A stretch of 9,505 bases of DNA from DASWTL01 sp036405495 (GCA_036405495.1 DASWXL010000186.1:1-9505), one strand, 5' to 3'. Shown: positions 1-7,101, counted from the first letter of the stretch. Numbers and translations: made by a program. The notes: generated from the letters alone by a model not told the origin.

Positions 1-78
1 ATGTTTAGGCTTCTTGTTTAACATGGAGAGAAAAGCCTTGTTTGGAGCCGGCGGTCATTTTTATGTCGAAATAAGCCC

Positions 79-110
79 AAAAAAAAGGAGCAAAAACGTT
101 TTTGCTCCTT
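79..110 (-). terminator. Rho-independent terminator of the S9 peptidase operon
   Basis: Positions 85-110 form a perfect inverted repeat: 12-bp arms (AAGGAGCAAAAA and its complement) around a CG centre. Read on the minus strand, the hairpin runs straight into an unbroken T tract (complement of A79-A86, two of them inside the stem), then GGG. The plus-strand side (from 111) is not T-rich, so the terminator serves minus-strand transcription. It starts about 20 nt past the stop codon of the S9 peptidase gene and probably ends the three-gene transcript that begins near 3793. Confidence 0.88.
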
Positions 111-129
111 AGATGTAAAAAATGCCGGC

Positions 130-2163
130 CTACAAAGTCTCTTTAAGCCACTTAAAGAACTCACGCTGCCACAGGATGCCATTTTGGGCACTCAGCACCC
201 AATGGTTCTCATCCGGTAAATAGAGCAGCCGGCTTTTTATTCCTTTCAGCTGCGCCGCCTGAAAGGCCTCCAGTCCCTGTTCAATACCGACGCGATAGTC
301 TTTCCCGCCCTGAATGATCATGATCGGCGTAGTCCAGTTATTGACCATCTCAATCGGGTTGAACTTCTTATATGTTTCTGATGTATTGGTGCTCCAATAG
401 GGGCCACCAAGATCTTTATTGGCAAACCAAAGTTCTTCTGTTGTGCCGTACCAGCTTTTCAGGTCAAACAATCCGTCATGAGCCAGGAACGACTTGAAGC
501 GGTTATTGTGAACGCCGGAAAGCATGAACACGGAATAGCCGCCGTAACTTGCACCTACGGCCCCGAGACGGGATCTATCAACGTAGGGCTCTTTAGCGAT
601 ATCATCAATGGCTGAAAGATAATCACGAATCGGCTGACCACCCCAGTCGCCACTGATGTCGGCATTCCATTTAACGCCATGGCCCGGCATTCCCCTTCTG
701 TTAGGCGCCACGATGATATAATCATTCGCTGCCATTAGCTGGAAATTCCAACGGAATGAATAATATTGGGATAAAGCGGATTGAGGACCGCCCTGACAGT
801 ATAAAAGAGTAGGGTATTTTTTTGCCGGGTCAAAATCAGGCGGATATATCACCCAGGTCAGCATGTCTTTGCCATCTGACGTCTTCACGTACCTCTTCTC
901 TACTTTTCCCATCGCCAACCCGTCATAAGTCGCCTTATTAACTACCGTCAGAGGAGTTAATACGCCGGTTTTTACATCGGCCCTGAACAATTCGGCAGCA
1001 TGGTTCATATCTGTCCTGGAGACGATCAGCGTATTGCCCGCCTGGCCGACAATTCCGTTTATGTCAAACTGTCCGTTCGTGATCTGGCGGATATTCTTCG
1101 AAGAGGCTTTTGCCAGATCCTTTTCCAGCGTGAGCTCAAACAGTTGTTCTGTTCCGCCTTTTACAGCAAGAAAATAGATCTTAGAGCCATCGTTACTCCA
1201 CCTGAACGACGCTACTGTTTCATCCCAATCGCCGGTAAGATTATGCTTTTTGTTCGTTTTGAAATCATAAACGATAATATCATTCTTGTCCGCCTCAAAG
1301 CCATCCTCCTTCATGCTTAACCAAGCGAACTTTGACCCGGTTTTGTTGAAAGCAGGAGCGGTATCATACCCCATCATGCCTTCGGTGAAATTTGTGGTCC
1401 TGCCGGTTTCTAAGTTATAGACATAAATATCGGTGTTGGTACTGATTGCGTAAGCTTTACCGAATCTTTTCTTGCAAACATAAACGATGTTCTTGCCGTC
1501 AGGGCTCCAGATCATGTCCTCCGATCCGCCAAATGGCATCTGCGGCGAGTCGTAAGGTTCGTTCTTCATGATGTCAGTTGGTTTGCCCACTTCTCCATTA
1601 TTGTATGGAGCATAAAAAACATGCTGAAAGCTCCCGTCTTCCCACGTGTCCCAATGCCGATAGTTCAGGTCGTCATACACATATGCGTTTGACTTTTTCA
1701 GATCCTTATAGCGGTCATTCCCCTCGATTTTCAGAACTTCGACATCCTGAGAGAAAAGTATATGCTTACCATCGGGCGAAAAGCGGACATTGTTAAGCCC
1801 ATTCTTATGATCAGTTAGTTTTTTAGGCGAACTTCCGTCAGCTTTCATTTCCCAGAGCTGTCCCTTATGTAAATAAATGATATTTCCGGTTGCAGGGTCG
1901 ACCCTTACTACGGATTCGCCTCCGGCGGATTGGGTGAGCTGTCTTGCTTCACCGCCATCGAGTGCGATCGAATACAGATTTCGCTCACTTTTGTTGTTCC
2001 CGACATCATAATGTGTCACTCCATAGATCACGGTTTTTGCATCCGGAGTTACCGTTTCGCCCGAGACCCTGCCCAGTTTCCAAAGCAGTTCGGGCGTCAT
2101 TCGTTGCTGTGCGTTCACATTAATGCAAGCTAATAGCAGTCCTAATCCTATGATCTTTTTCAT
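130..2163 (-). CDS. Secreted S9-family (prolyl oligopeptidase type) serine peptidase
   Basis: A 677-residue exported serine peptidase that probably cleaves peptides or N-blocked/dipeptide ends in the periplasm; the exact substrate cannot be read from sequence. Residues 1-18 are a signal peptide (MKK, hydrophobic core, cut before QQ at 19-20). Residues about 40-410 hold WD40/TolB-like beta-propeller repeats with recurring SPDGK motifs (129-133, 220-224) and a related SNDGS at 323-327. Residues about 430-677 are the alpha/beta-hydrolase domain: nucleophile S539 in GASYGG, likely acid D622 in GGKDYR, likely base H654 in ENHW, and an oxyanion-type YCQGGP segment at 455-460. The triad is complete and the length is typical of DPP-IV/DPP5/acylaminoacyl-peptidase-like bacterial S9 proteins. 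The ATG at 2163 is the only start giving a full leader; no good Shine-Dalgarno is seen. It is last in a likely operon, 10 nt after mgsA, and is followed by a strong terminator. C13 lies in LLAC, so a lipoprotein leader cannot be excluded. Confidence 0.93.
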   Translation of the reverse strand: MKKIIGLGLLLACINVNAQQRMTPELLWKLGRVSGETVTPDAKTVIYGVTHYDVGNNKSERNLYSIALDGGEARQLTQSAGGESVVRVDPATGNIIYLHKGQLWEMKADGSSPKKLTDHKNGLNNVRFSPDGKHILFSQDVEVLKIEGNDRYKDLKKSNAYVYDDLNYRHWDTWEDGSFQHVFYAPYNNGEVGKPTDIMKNEPYDSPQMPFGGSEDMIWSPDGKNIVYVCKKRFGKAYAISTNTDIYVYNLETGRTTNFTEGMMGYDTAPAFNKTGSKFAWLSMKEDGFEADKNDIIVYDFKTNKKHNLTGDWDETVASFRWSNDGSKIYFLAVKGGTEQLFELTLEKDLAKASSKNIRQITNGQFDINGIVGQAGNTLIVSRTDMNHAAELFRADVKTGVLTPLTVVNKATYDGLAMGKVEKRYVKTSDGKDMLTWVIYPPDFDPAKKYPTLLYCQGGPQSALSQYYSFRWNFQLMAANDYIIVAPNRRGMPGHGVKWNADISGDWGGQPIRDYLSAIDDIAKEPYVDRSRLGAVGASYGGYSVFMLSGVHNNRFKSFLAHDGLFDLKSWYGTTEELWFANKDLGGPYWSTNTSETYKKFNPIEMVNNWTTPIMIIQGGKDYRVGIEQGLEAFQAAQLKGIKSRLLYLPDENHWVLSAQNGILWQREFFKWLKETL

Positions 2164-2173
2164 TTTTCTCTAC

Positions 2174-2557
2174 TTAAGGTGTTAGTTCCAGTTCTTGTTG
2201 TATTCCCAGCAACAGGTACTTTGCCGATGCAGGGTTCGTTGCCAGCGGCACATCATGCACATCGCATATCCTAAGAAGCATCTGTACATCCGGTTCATGC
2301 GGATGCTTGCCCAACGGATCCCGAAAGAAGATGATCCCTGCTACCTTACCTTCGGCAGCCAGTGCCGCGATCTGCGCATCGCCACCTTTCGGGCCGCTGA
2401 GTTTACGGGCGACTTTCAGGCCTGTTTGCTGGACATGCATTCCCGTAGTGCCGGTTGCAATGAGCTTAAATTGGTTTAAAAAGTTAAAGTGGTCCTTTAC
2501 AAAAGCTACCATTTCCGCTTTACGGCCATCATGCGCAATAAGTGCCAGTGTTTTCAT
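2174..2557 (-). CDS. mgsA: Methylglyoxal synthase
   Basis: Converts dihydroxyacetone phosphate to methylglyoxal plus phosphate in the cytoplasm, a bypass of lower glycolysis used when sugar phosphates build up. At 127 residues it matches the short forms without the N-terminal extension of the 152-residue E. coli enzyme. Family landmarks are all present: H9-D10 at the start of the fold, the phosphate-binding ATGTTG at 34-39, SGPKGGD at 54-60 with D60 (equivalent of catalytic D71 in E. coli), FFRDP at 77-81 with D80 (D91), and PHEPD at 86-90 with H87 and D90 (H98, D101). The TN pair at 107-108 is also conserved. The gene starts 3 nt after the stop of the upstream membrane-protein gene and ends 10 nt before the S9 peptidase gene, so co-transcription is likely. 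No separate promoter or terminator is visible around it. Confidence 0.95.
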   Translation of the reverse strand: MKTLALIAHDGRKAEMVAFVKDHFNFLNQFKLIATGTTGMHVQQTGLKVARKLSGPKGGDAQIAALAAEGKVAGIIFFRDPLGKHPHEPDVQMLLRICDVHDVPLATNPASAKYLLLGIQQELELTP

Positions 2558-2560
2558 GTT

Positions 2561-3793
2561 TTATTTAAAGAAGAGATATGCCAGAATAATAGCGGCGATA
2601 ACGCCCACCAGATCGGCAATTAATCCACAAATCAAAGCATATCTTGTTTTCTTGATATTAACGGATCCGAAATAGACGGCGAGAACATAAAAGGTTGTCT
2701 CGGTCGACCCCTGGATGATGCTGGCTAACCGGCCCTGAAATGAATCGGCACCATAGGTTTTCATCACATCGACCATAAGGCCTCTGGCCCCGCCGCCGCT
2801 GAGTGTTTTCATTAAGCCTACCGGAAGTGCGGGAACGAATGAAGTGTCAAGCCCGCATGCCGCAACCATCGAACCTATGCCGTTTACCAGGTAATCCATG
2901 CAACCGGTAGTTCTGAATACGCTGATGGCTACGAGTATAGCCACCAGGTAAGGAATGATCAGGACACCGGTAGTGAAGCCATCTTTCGCGCCGTCAATAA
3001 AAGCTTCGTAAACATTCATTTTCTTCATGGCGCCATATGCGACAAAAAGAATGATCACCGAGAAAATGATAAGTCCGCCGAGCACGGCAGTATTAGTTTG
3101 GATCTGTTCAGGTGGCAGACTGCCCAGCCAGTAATAAAGTCCGGTCATTATTCCAAGGAAGCCGCCGATAAAGATGAGTACCGGTAACTGAAATAAATTG
3201 ATCTTTTGATAAAAGGCAACGGCTATCATTCCGGCGAGGAAAGAAATAAACGTTCCGATCAGCGACGGAATAAAGACATCTGCGGGATTTGCAGCTCCCG
3301 CAGCAAGCCGGAGTGCGATCACTGAAGTAGGTATCAGCGTCAGACCCGCAGTATTCAACACCAGGAACATGATCTGGGCGTTAGTAGCGGTTTCTTTTTC
3401 CGGATTAAGCTCCTGCAACTCGCTCATGGCCTTCAGGCCGAGGGGGGTAGCAGCGTTGTCCAAACCAAGCATGTTCGCTGAAAAGTTCATCATAATAGAG
3501 CCCGATGCGGGATGTTCTTTAGGAACTCCCGGGAAGAGTTTGCCGAAAAACGGACTTACGCCGCGTGAGAAGAGCGAGATCATACCGGCACGTTCGCCGA
3601 TCTTCATGATGCCGAGCCAGAATGTCATGATGCCGACCAGGCCGATGGAAATTTCGAAACCCGTTTTAGCGCTTTCAAACATGCCGTTCACCACATCCGA
3701 CATGAGCTGGGTTTCTCCAAAAAAGATCAGCTTGACAAGCCCGACAACAAAAGCAATAAGAAAAAAAGCGATCCAGACGTAGTTAAGAGCCAT
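2561..3793 (-). CDS. SpmA-SpmB-like fused nucleoside-recognition (Gate) domain membrane protein
   Basis: A 410-residue inner-membrane protein with many hydrophobic segments (for example about 5-25, 48-63, 141-162, 172-194, 203-221, 236-254, 274-293, 386-408). The N-terminal half resembles spore maturation protein A: NFSANMLGLDNAATPLGLKAM at 103-123 is the SpmA-type signature. The C-terminal half resembles SpmB: KTLSGGGARGLM at 329-340, then DSFQGRLASIIQGSTETTFYVLAVYFGS at 350-377. Bacillus has these as two separate genes; here they are fused in one frame. Both halves belong to the Gate/nucleoside-recognition family, but the transported substrate is unknown, and the host is presumably a non-spore-former, so the Bacillus name need not reflect function. 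It is first of three closely packed minus-strand genes (mgsA follows after 3 nt). The ATG at 3793 starts directly before the first hydrophobic segment. No convincing -7 box was found in the 120 nt upstream. Confidence 0.9.
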   Translation of the reverse strand: MALNYVWIAFFLIAFVVGLVKLIFFGETQLMSDVVNGMFESAKTGFEISIGLVGIMTFWLGIMKIGERAGMISLFSRGVSPFFGKLFPGVPKEHPASGSIMMNFSANMLGLDNAATPLGLKAMSELQELNPEKETATNAQIMFLVLNTAGLTLIPTSVIALRLAAGAANPADVFIPSLIGTFISFLAGMIAVAFYQKINLFQLPVLIFIGGFLGIMTGLYYWLGSLPPEQIQTNTAVLGGLIIFSVIILFVAYGAMKKMNVYEAFIDGAKDGFTTGVLIIPYLVAILVAISVFRTTGCMDYLVNGIGSMVAACGLDTSFVPALPVGLMKTLSGGGARGLMVDVMKTYGADSFQGRLASIIQGSTETTFYVLAVYFGSVNIKKTRYALICGLIADLVGVIAAIILAYLFFK

Positions 3794-3913
3794 TAAGTGT
3801 GTTTTGGTTAAGTATAACGAGTTACATTGCGGGGGTATCTGCTAACAGCTAATTCCCGGGTAGTGTGCGGGTTAATATCCCGTATTACAACCGGATAACC
3901 CCTGTCGCAATTT

Positions 3914-5161
3914 TTAATCGCCGCTGAATTTAGAGGTTTTCTCGTTAATTTTCCCGTTTTCAATGCATAAAATGGTGTTTAAACCATCCTGAACGATCAG
4001 ATCTGCTGTTTCATTCACTCGCAGGGGTTTCGACACGATCAGCTGAAGATGGGCAGCGTCCACTTCCAGATATCCGAAACGGCCATTCAGATCTCCGAGA
4101 TCATCGATCACGTAGTTGTAATTTACCCCCGTCCGTGTTTCATTCGGCACCTGGTCCGCGATGATGCCGATATCAGTCCGATATTCCGCCCCGTTATTTT
4201 CAACAACCATGCAGTTTTTTATCAGGATGCTGAAATGAAGCTTCTGATTTTTGGGAATGGCGTAATACTCATCAAGTGAACGATCGGCGTAACGCCCGTT
4301 GGCGATCTGGGTCAATCCCGACAACATTGCGCCGAAATAGATCTTTCTGATGAACTGTTTTTCAAAGTCGTTAGGGTAACCTCCGGCCTCTATCAGGATG
4401 GTGCTGGTGCCTGCCGCCTGGAAATTGTCGCCAAAGGCACGTGGCTCATATTCATCATCGAATAAACCAACGTGATTGGGGATAAATGATTGAATTTCTT
4501 GATTGATACCGGCGATCAGCTGCATGGCACGTTTACGGACATCATTTAAAGAAAGCCTGTCGTCATAGGCGGGGGCGAGAAGCGAGATAGTGGCAGGGTT
4601 TCCGGTATTGCCGGCCGACCAAAAGACGCTTTGATCATGCAGATTGAACCCGAAATCCGGATCGATCTGATCGCGAAGAGCCCTTAATGTTCTTCCCTCC
4701 GGCGTTTGCTGGTGTTGGAAGTCGCGGTTGATATCAAGTCCCTGGGCGTTCCTTCGGTTGAATTGTTCGGCTCCGTCGGGACTGATCATCGGCGCAAAAA
4801 ACAAACTGCAGCTGGTAATAAGAGCGTTTCTCAATGGGTTAAAGTCGTCGTCTGCTTCCAGGAAGTTGAAGAGATCGAACAGTGCCATTGTAGCGGTGGC
4901 CTCATCGCCATGCATCTGCGACCACAGAAACACTTTTACCGGACCGTTTCCTTTCTCTAACAGATATATCGGGCGCTGTTCAAAGGATTGTCCTGCCTGC
5001 GTTACGGTAAAAGCCTTTCTGTTCTGGATCAGTGGCTGAATATCAATATGCTTGAAAAAGCGATCGTTTAGTGAAGGTTCGCGGTAGTCATGGTACCGCT
5101 CCAATATAGAAGAAATAGTGCTCACAGGGGCGAATTTAAGTATTCCGATGTTTTTACTCAC
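3914..5161 (-). CDS. M14-family zinc carboxypeptidase
   Basis: A 415-residue protein with a metallocarboxypeptidase domain in about residues 60-285. The zinc site is visible: H84 and E87 in MHGDEA (HxxE), and H175 in NLHDQ. The catalytic glutamate is probably E258 in LIEAGG, and N145-R146 in DINRDF corresponds to the substrate-carboxylate-binding Asn-Arg of carboxypeptidase A. An SPDG segment at 127-130 is also typical of the family. Residues about 290-415 form a further, unrecognised beta-rich-looking domain. There is no signal peptide or membrane segment, so a cytoplasmic site is inferred, possibly trimming peptides or murein peptides; the substrate is unknown. The start is GTG (complement of 5159-5161): an in-frame stop lies at 5174-5176 and no ATG occurs before residue 83, which would cut into the zinc site. 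Upstream spacing suggests its own transcript, divergent from the crotonase gene. No clear terminator is seen after its stop. Confidence 0.87.
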   Translation of the reverse strand: MSKNIGILKFAPVSTISSILERYHDYREPSLNDRFFKHIDIQPLIQNRKAFTVTQAGQSFEQRPIYLLEKGNGPVKVFLWSQMHGDEATATMALFDLFNFLEADDDFNPLRNALITSCSLFFAPMISPDGAEQFNRRNAQGLDINRDFQHQQTPEGRTLRALRDQIDPDFGFNLHDQSVFWSAGNTGNPATISLLAPAYDDRLSLNDVRKRAMQLIAGINQEIQSFIPNHVGLFDDEYEPRAFGDNFQAAGTSTILIEAGGYPNDFEKQFIRKIYFGAMLSGLTQIANGRYADRSLDEYYAIPKNQKLHFSILIKNCMVVENNGAEYRTDIGIIADQVPNETRTGVNYNYVIDDLGDLNGRFGYLEVDAAHLQLIVSKPLRVNETADLIVQDGLNTILCIENGKINEKTSKFSGD

Positions 5162-5164
5162 TAG

Positions 5165-5213
5165 TTTTGACCTTTACCTTTTGACTTTTGCCATTTGCCG
5201 TTTACCTTTAACA
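5165..5213. repeat. Degenerate 7-bp tandem repeat (nTTTRMC) in a divergent promoter region
   Basis: Six consecutive 7-bp units fit nTTT(G/A)(A/C)C exactly: TTTTGAC at 5165, CTTTACC at 5172, TTTTGAC at 5179, TTTTGCC at 5186, ATTTGCC at 5193 and GTTTACC at 5200. A seventh, degenerate unit (TTTAACA) lies at 5207-5213. The array fills nearly all of the 53 nt between the GTG of the M14 peptidase gene (minus) and the ATG of the crotonase gene (plus). The units themselves supply the TTTG and TACCTTT elements of the proposed promoter. The regular period is seen directly; any function is inference. Confidence 0.75.
5180..5210 (+). promoter_or_regulatory. Bacteroidota-type promoter of the crotonase gene
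   Basis: TTTG at 5180-5183 is followed by exactly 19 nt and then TACCTTTA at 5203-5210. This matches the Bacteroidota sigma-factor pattern TTTG-N19-TAnnTTTG except for A instead of G at the last position. The -7 box ends only 4 nt before the ATG at 5215, so transcription should start at or next to the start codon, predicting a leaderless or nearly leaderless mRNA. The elements sit inside a TTT-rich 7-bp repeat, which raises the chance of a fortuitous match. Confidence 0.5.
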
Positions 5214-5214
5214 A

Positions 5215-5988
5215 ATGTCGTTGATCATCTCCGAAATAACCGATCGGATCGGTTACATTACCATAAACCGTCCAGAGAAGCGGAATGCATTGAATCCCGG
5301 ATTAATTGAGGCTCTTACCGATGCGTTCAGGGAAGCTGAAAGTGACGATGATGTCAAAGTCATCGTAATAAAAGCGAACGGCGACGTTTTTTCTGCCGGA
5401 GCCGACCTGGCCTATCTGAAACAGCTTCAGGAGTTTTCATTGGAAGAGAATTATGCTGATACGGCCGGTTTGAAAAAGCTGTATGAGAATATCTACCGGT
5501 CCAATAAGGTTGTGATTGCGCAGGTGGAAGGGCATGCAATTGCCGGTGGATGCGGCCTGGTTTCGGTATGTGATATCGTTTTTGCCGTGCCCGAAGCATC
5601 CTTCGGCTATACGGAGGTCAGGATCGGCTTTATTCCGGCGCTGGTTGCGTGCTTCCTGATCCGCAAACTGGGGGAGACCAGAACGAAAGAGCTGCTTCTT
5701 AGCGGAGGCCTGATCGACGCAGCGACGGCTTCTGCTTACGGCCTCATCAACTTTGTATGTGCAAAAGCTGACATCGCCGAAAAAGTACGGCAGTATGCTG
5801 AAGATTTGACCCGTTCCACTTCCGGTGAATCAATAAAGCGAACCAAGCAACTCCTGAGGCAGGTCCACGACCTGAAACTTGAAGAAGCTCTCGAAGCGGC
5901 TATGCATGCTAATGCTGCTGCCCGTGTAACCGACGACTGCAAAAAGGGAATTGAAGCCTTTCTGAACAAGGAAAAGCTTCGCTGGTAA
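5215..5988 (+). CDS. Enoyl-CoA hydratase/isomerase (crotonase) family protein
   Basis: A 257-residue single-domain crotonase, the usual size, acting on acyl-CoA thioesters in the cytoplasm. It begins with the family pattern ITINRPEKRNAL (15-26). The oxyanion-hole segments are SAGADLAYL (60-68) and HAIAGGCGLVSVCD (107-120). Of the two catalytic glutamates of rat crotonase, the one equivalent to E164 is present (E134 in YTEVRIGF), while the E144 position is glycine (G114 in GGCGL). That pattern, with EVRIGFIPALV at 134-144, resembles LiuC-type methylglutaconyl-CoA hydratases of leucine breakdown more than classical fatty-acid hydratases, but the substrate is not certain. The ATG at 5215 is supported by an in-frame stop at 5209-5211 and by the normal family N-terminus; no Shine-Dalgarno is seen. 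It is divergent from the M14 peptidase gene and is followed 42 nt later by the metallophosphoesterase gene, probably in the same transcript. Confidence 0.9.
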   Translation: MSLIISEITDRIGYITINRPEKRNALNPGLIEALTDAFREAESDDDVKVIVIKANGDVFSAGADLAYLKQLQEFSLEENYADTAGLKKLYENIYRSNKVVIAQVEGHAIAGGCGLVSVCDIVFAVPEASFGYTEVRIGFIPALVACFLIRKLGETRTKELLLSGGLIDAATASAYGLINFVCAKADIAEKVRQYAEDLTRSTSGESIKRTKQLLRQVHDLKLEEALEAAMHANAAARVTDDCKKGIEAFLNKEKLRW

Positions 5989-5994
5989 CTTTCC

Positions 5995-6010
5995 GGCAAC
6001 AACTGTTGCC
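5995..6010 (+). other. Small hairpin between the crotonase and phosphoesterase genes
   Basis: GGCAAC at 5995-6000 pairs with GTTGCC at 6005-6010 around an AACT loop, 6 bp in all. No T tract follows on either strand, so it does not look like a terminator. It lies in the 42-nt gap and could be a weak RNA-processing or attenuation element, or chance. Confidence 0.25.
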
Positions 6011-6030
6011 CGGGGCTGTTCTTAGACAGT

Positions 6031-7101
6031 ATGACCGATCATCGTTTCCGTCTGCCTTTTGATATTTTCTTAATTGGTGATACGGGTGCTATTGCAAAAC
6101 ATAAACCCGATCCGGTAATGCAGATGCTGCGGGATCAGATCATGGAAAACGCTAACTCTGCTGTTGTATTTCTGGGCGATAACGCTTATCCCCGCGGACT
6201 ACCGCCTGAAGGGAATATCCTCAGAAAGGAGGCCGAGATCATATTGAATAAACATAAAGAAGCGTTAGACGGCTACGATGGCAGGGTGATCTTCATCTCC
6301 GGTAACCACGACTGGAATAACGGCCGCAGGAACGGATTGGATTATCTTTTAAGGCAGGAGCAGTATCTTGGGAAGCTGTTTGACGACCGGCAGGTCATGC
6401 TCCCAAAATTCGGATGTCCCGGCCCGGAAGTGGTTGATATTGCTGAAGGGGTCGTTCTCGTTCTCATCAATACTCAGTGGTGGATGCAAAAGGGGATCAG
6501 ACCTGTCGGGCCCGCCTTCGGCTGTACGGTTCATTCTGATGAGGATTTCTTTTCCCGTCTCGAGCAGGTGTTTATAGAAAATCGGGAAAAGAGGATACTG
6601 GTCGCCGGGCATGCGCCAATTTACAGCTATGCGATTCACGGCGGACGGTTTAAACTTAAGCATCATCTTTTCCCGTTCACATTATATCATCGTAAAGCTT
6701 ACGTGCCGGTTCCCGTTATCGGTTCCCTGCTGCCATTGTACCGTAAGTTTATCGGAGCAAAAGAGGATATCGCCCATCCCCGCTACCGTCGTCTGCGGCA
6801 TAAGCTCAAGAATCTTTTTAAGCAATATCCGGGAATCATTTATGCAGCCGGACATGAACACAATCTGCAGTACATTACCAAAGATGGCGGTCATTTTATC
6901 GTCAGCGGCGCCGGCTCAAAACTGAAATATGTCATCGAGGAGGGCAGGCACCTCCGGTTCGGTCTGCAGGCTAAAGGCTTCTTTAAGTTGCGTTTCGGGA
7001 ATGATGGGTCGGTTTTAGTGGAAGCCTGGGCTGTTGACCGCAAGACCAGCCACGGAAAAAAAATGTACGAAAAGCAACTCATGCAACCGGCGGAACGATG
7101 A
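6031..7101 (+). CDS. Calcineurin-like metallophosphoesterase, purple-acid-phosphatase-like ligand set
   Basis: A 356-residue predicted binuclear-metal phosphoesterase. All five motif blocks are visible in order: GDTG (16-19, ligand D17), GDNAY (49-53, D50 and Y53), GNHDW (91-95, N92), VAGH (191-194, H194) and GHEH (274-277, H275 and H277). Glycine follows the first aspartate block where many family members have histidine, and Y53 lies in a GDxxY motif. This is the set found in purple acid phosphatases such as TRAP/ACP5, where the tyrosine binds ferric iron. An insertion with several aromatic and basic residues lies at about 205-260. There is no signal peptide or membrane anchor, so a cytoplasmic location is predicted, unusual for secreted purple acid phosphatases. 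The substrate is unknown. The ATG at 6031 is the only ATG between the in-frame stop at 5986-5988 and the first motif. Its last 23 nt overlap the 3' end of the convergent lipid-kinase gene. Confidence 0.87.
   Translation: MTDHRFRLPFDIFLIGDTGAIAKHKPDPVMQMLRDQIMENANSAVVFLGDNAYPRGLPPEGNILRKEAEIILNKHKEALDGYDGRVIFISGNHDWNNGRRNGLDYLLRQEQYLGKLFDDRQVMLPKFGCPGPEVVDIAEGVVLVLINTQWWMQKGIRPVGPAFGCTVHSDEDFFSRLEQVFIENREKRILVAGHAPIYSYAIHGGRFKLKHHLFPFTLYHRKAYVPVPVIGSLLPLYRKFIGAKEDIAHPRYRRLRHKLKNLFKQYPGIIYAAGHEHNLQYITKDGGHFIVSGAGSKLKYVIEEGRHLRFGLQAKGFFKLRFGNDGSVLVEAWAVDRKTSHGKKMYEKQLMQPAER

Noticed and set aside
1..112. Open plus-strand frame from the left edge (frame from base 2) ending at TAG 110-112, and a short frame ending at TAA 19-21, as possible tails of an upstream gene.
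   Set aside because: The longer frame would run through the terminator hairpin and shows no recognisable motif; the shorter one is six codons. Neither can be supported without sequence to the left.
1000..1320. A 106-codon plus-strand open frame.
   Set aside because: It is antisense to the beta-propeller part of the S9 peptidase, has no recognisable domain and has biased composition typical of shadow frames.
3861..3888. Possible terminator hairpin after the M14 peptidase gene (CGGG...CCCG).
   Set aside because: The stem is only about 4 bp and no T tract follows on the minus strand.
3794..3913. Promoter for the SpmAB-mgsA-S9 operon in the 120-nt gap.
   Set aside because: A TATACT-like stretch is present on the minus strand, but no TAnnTTTG box with a suitable -33 partner was found, so I do not call it.
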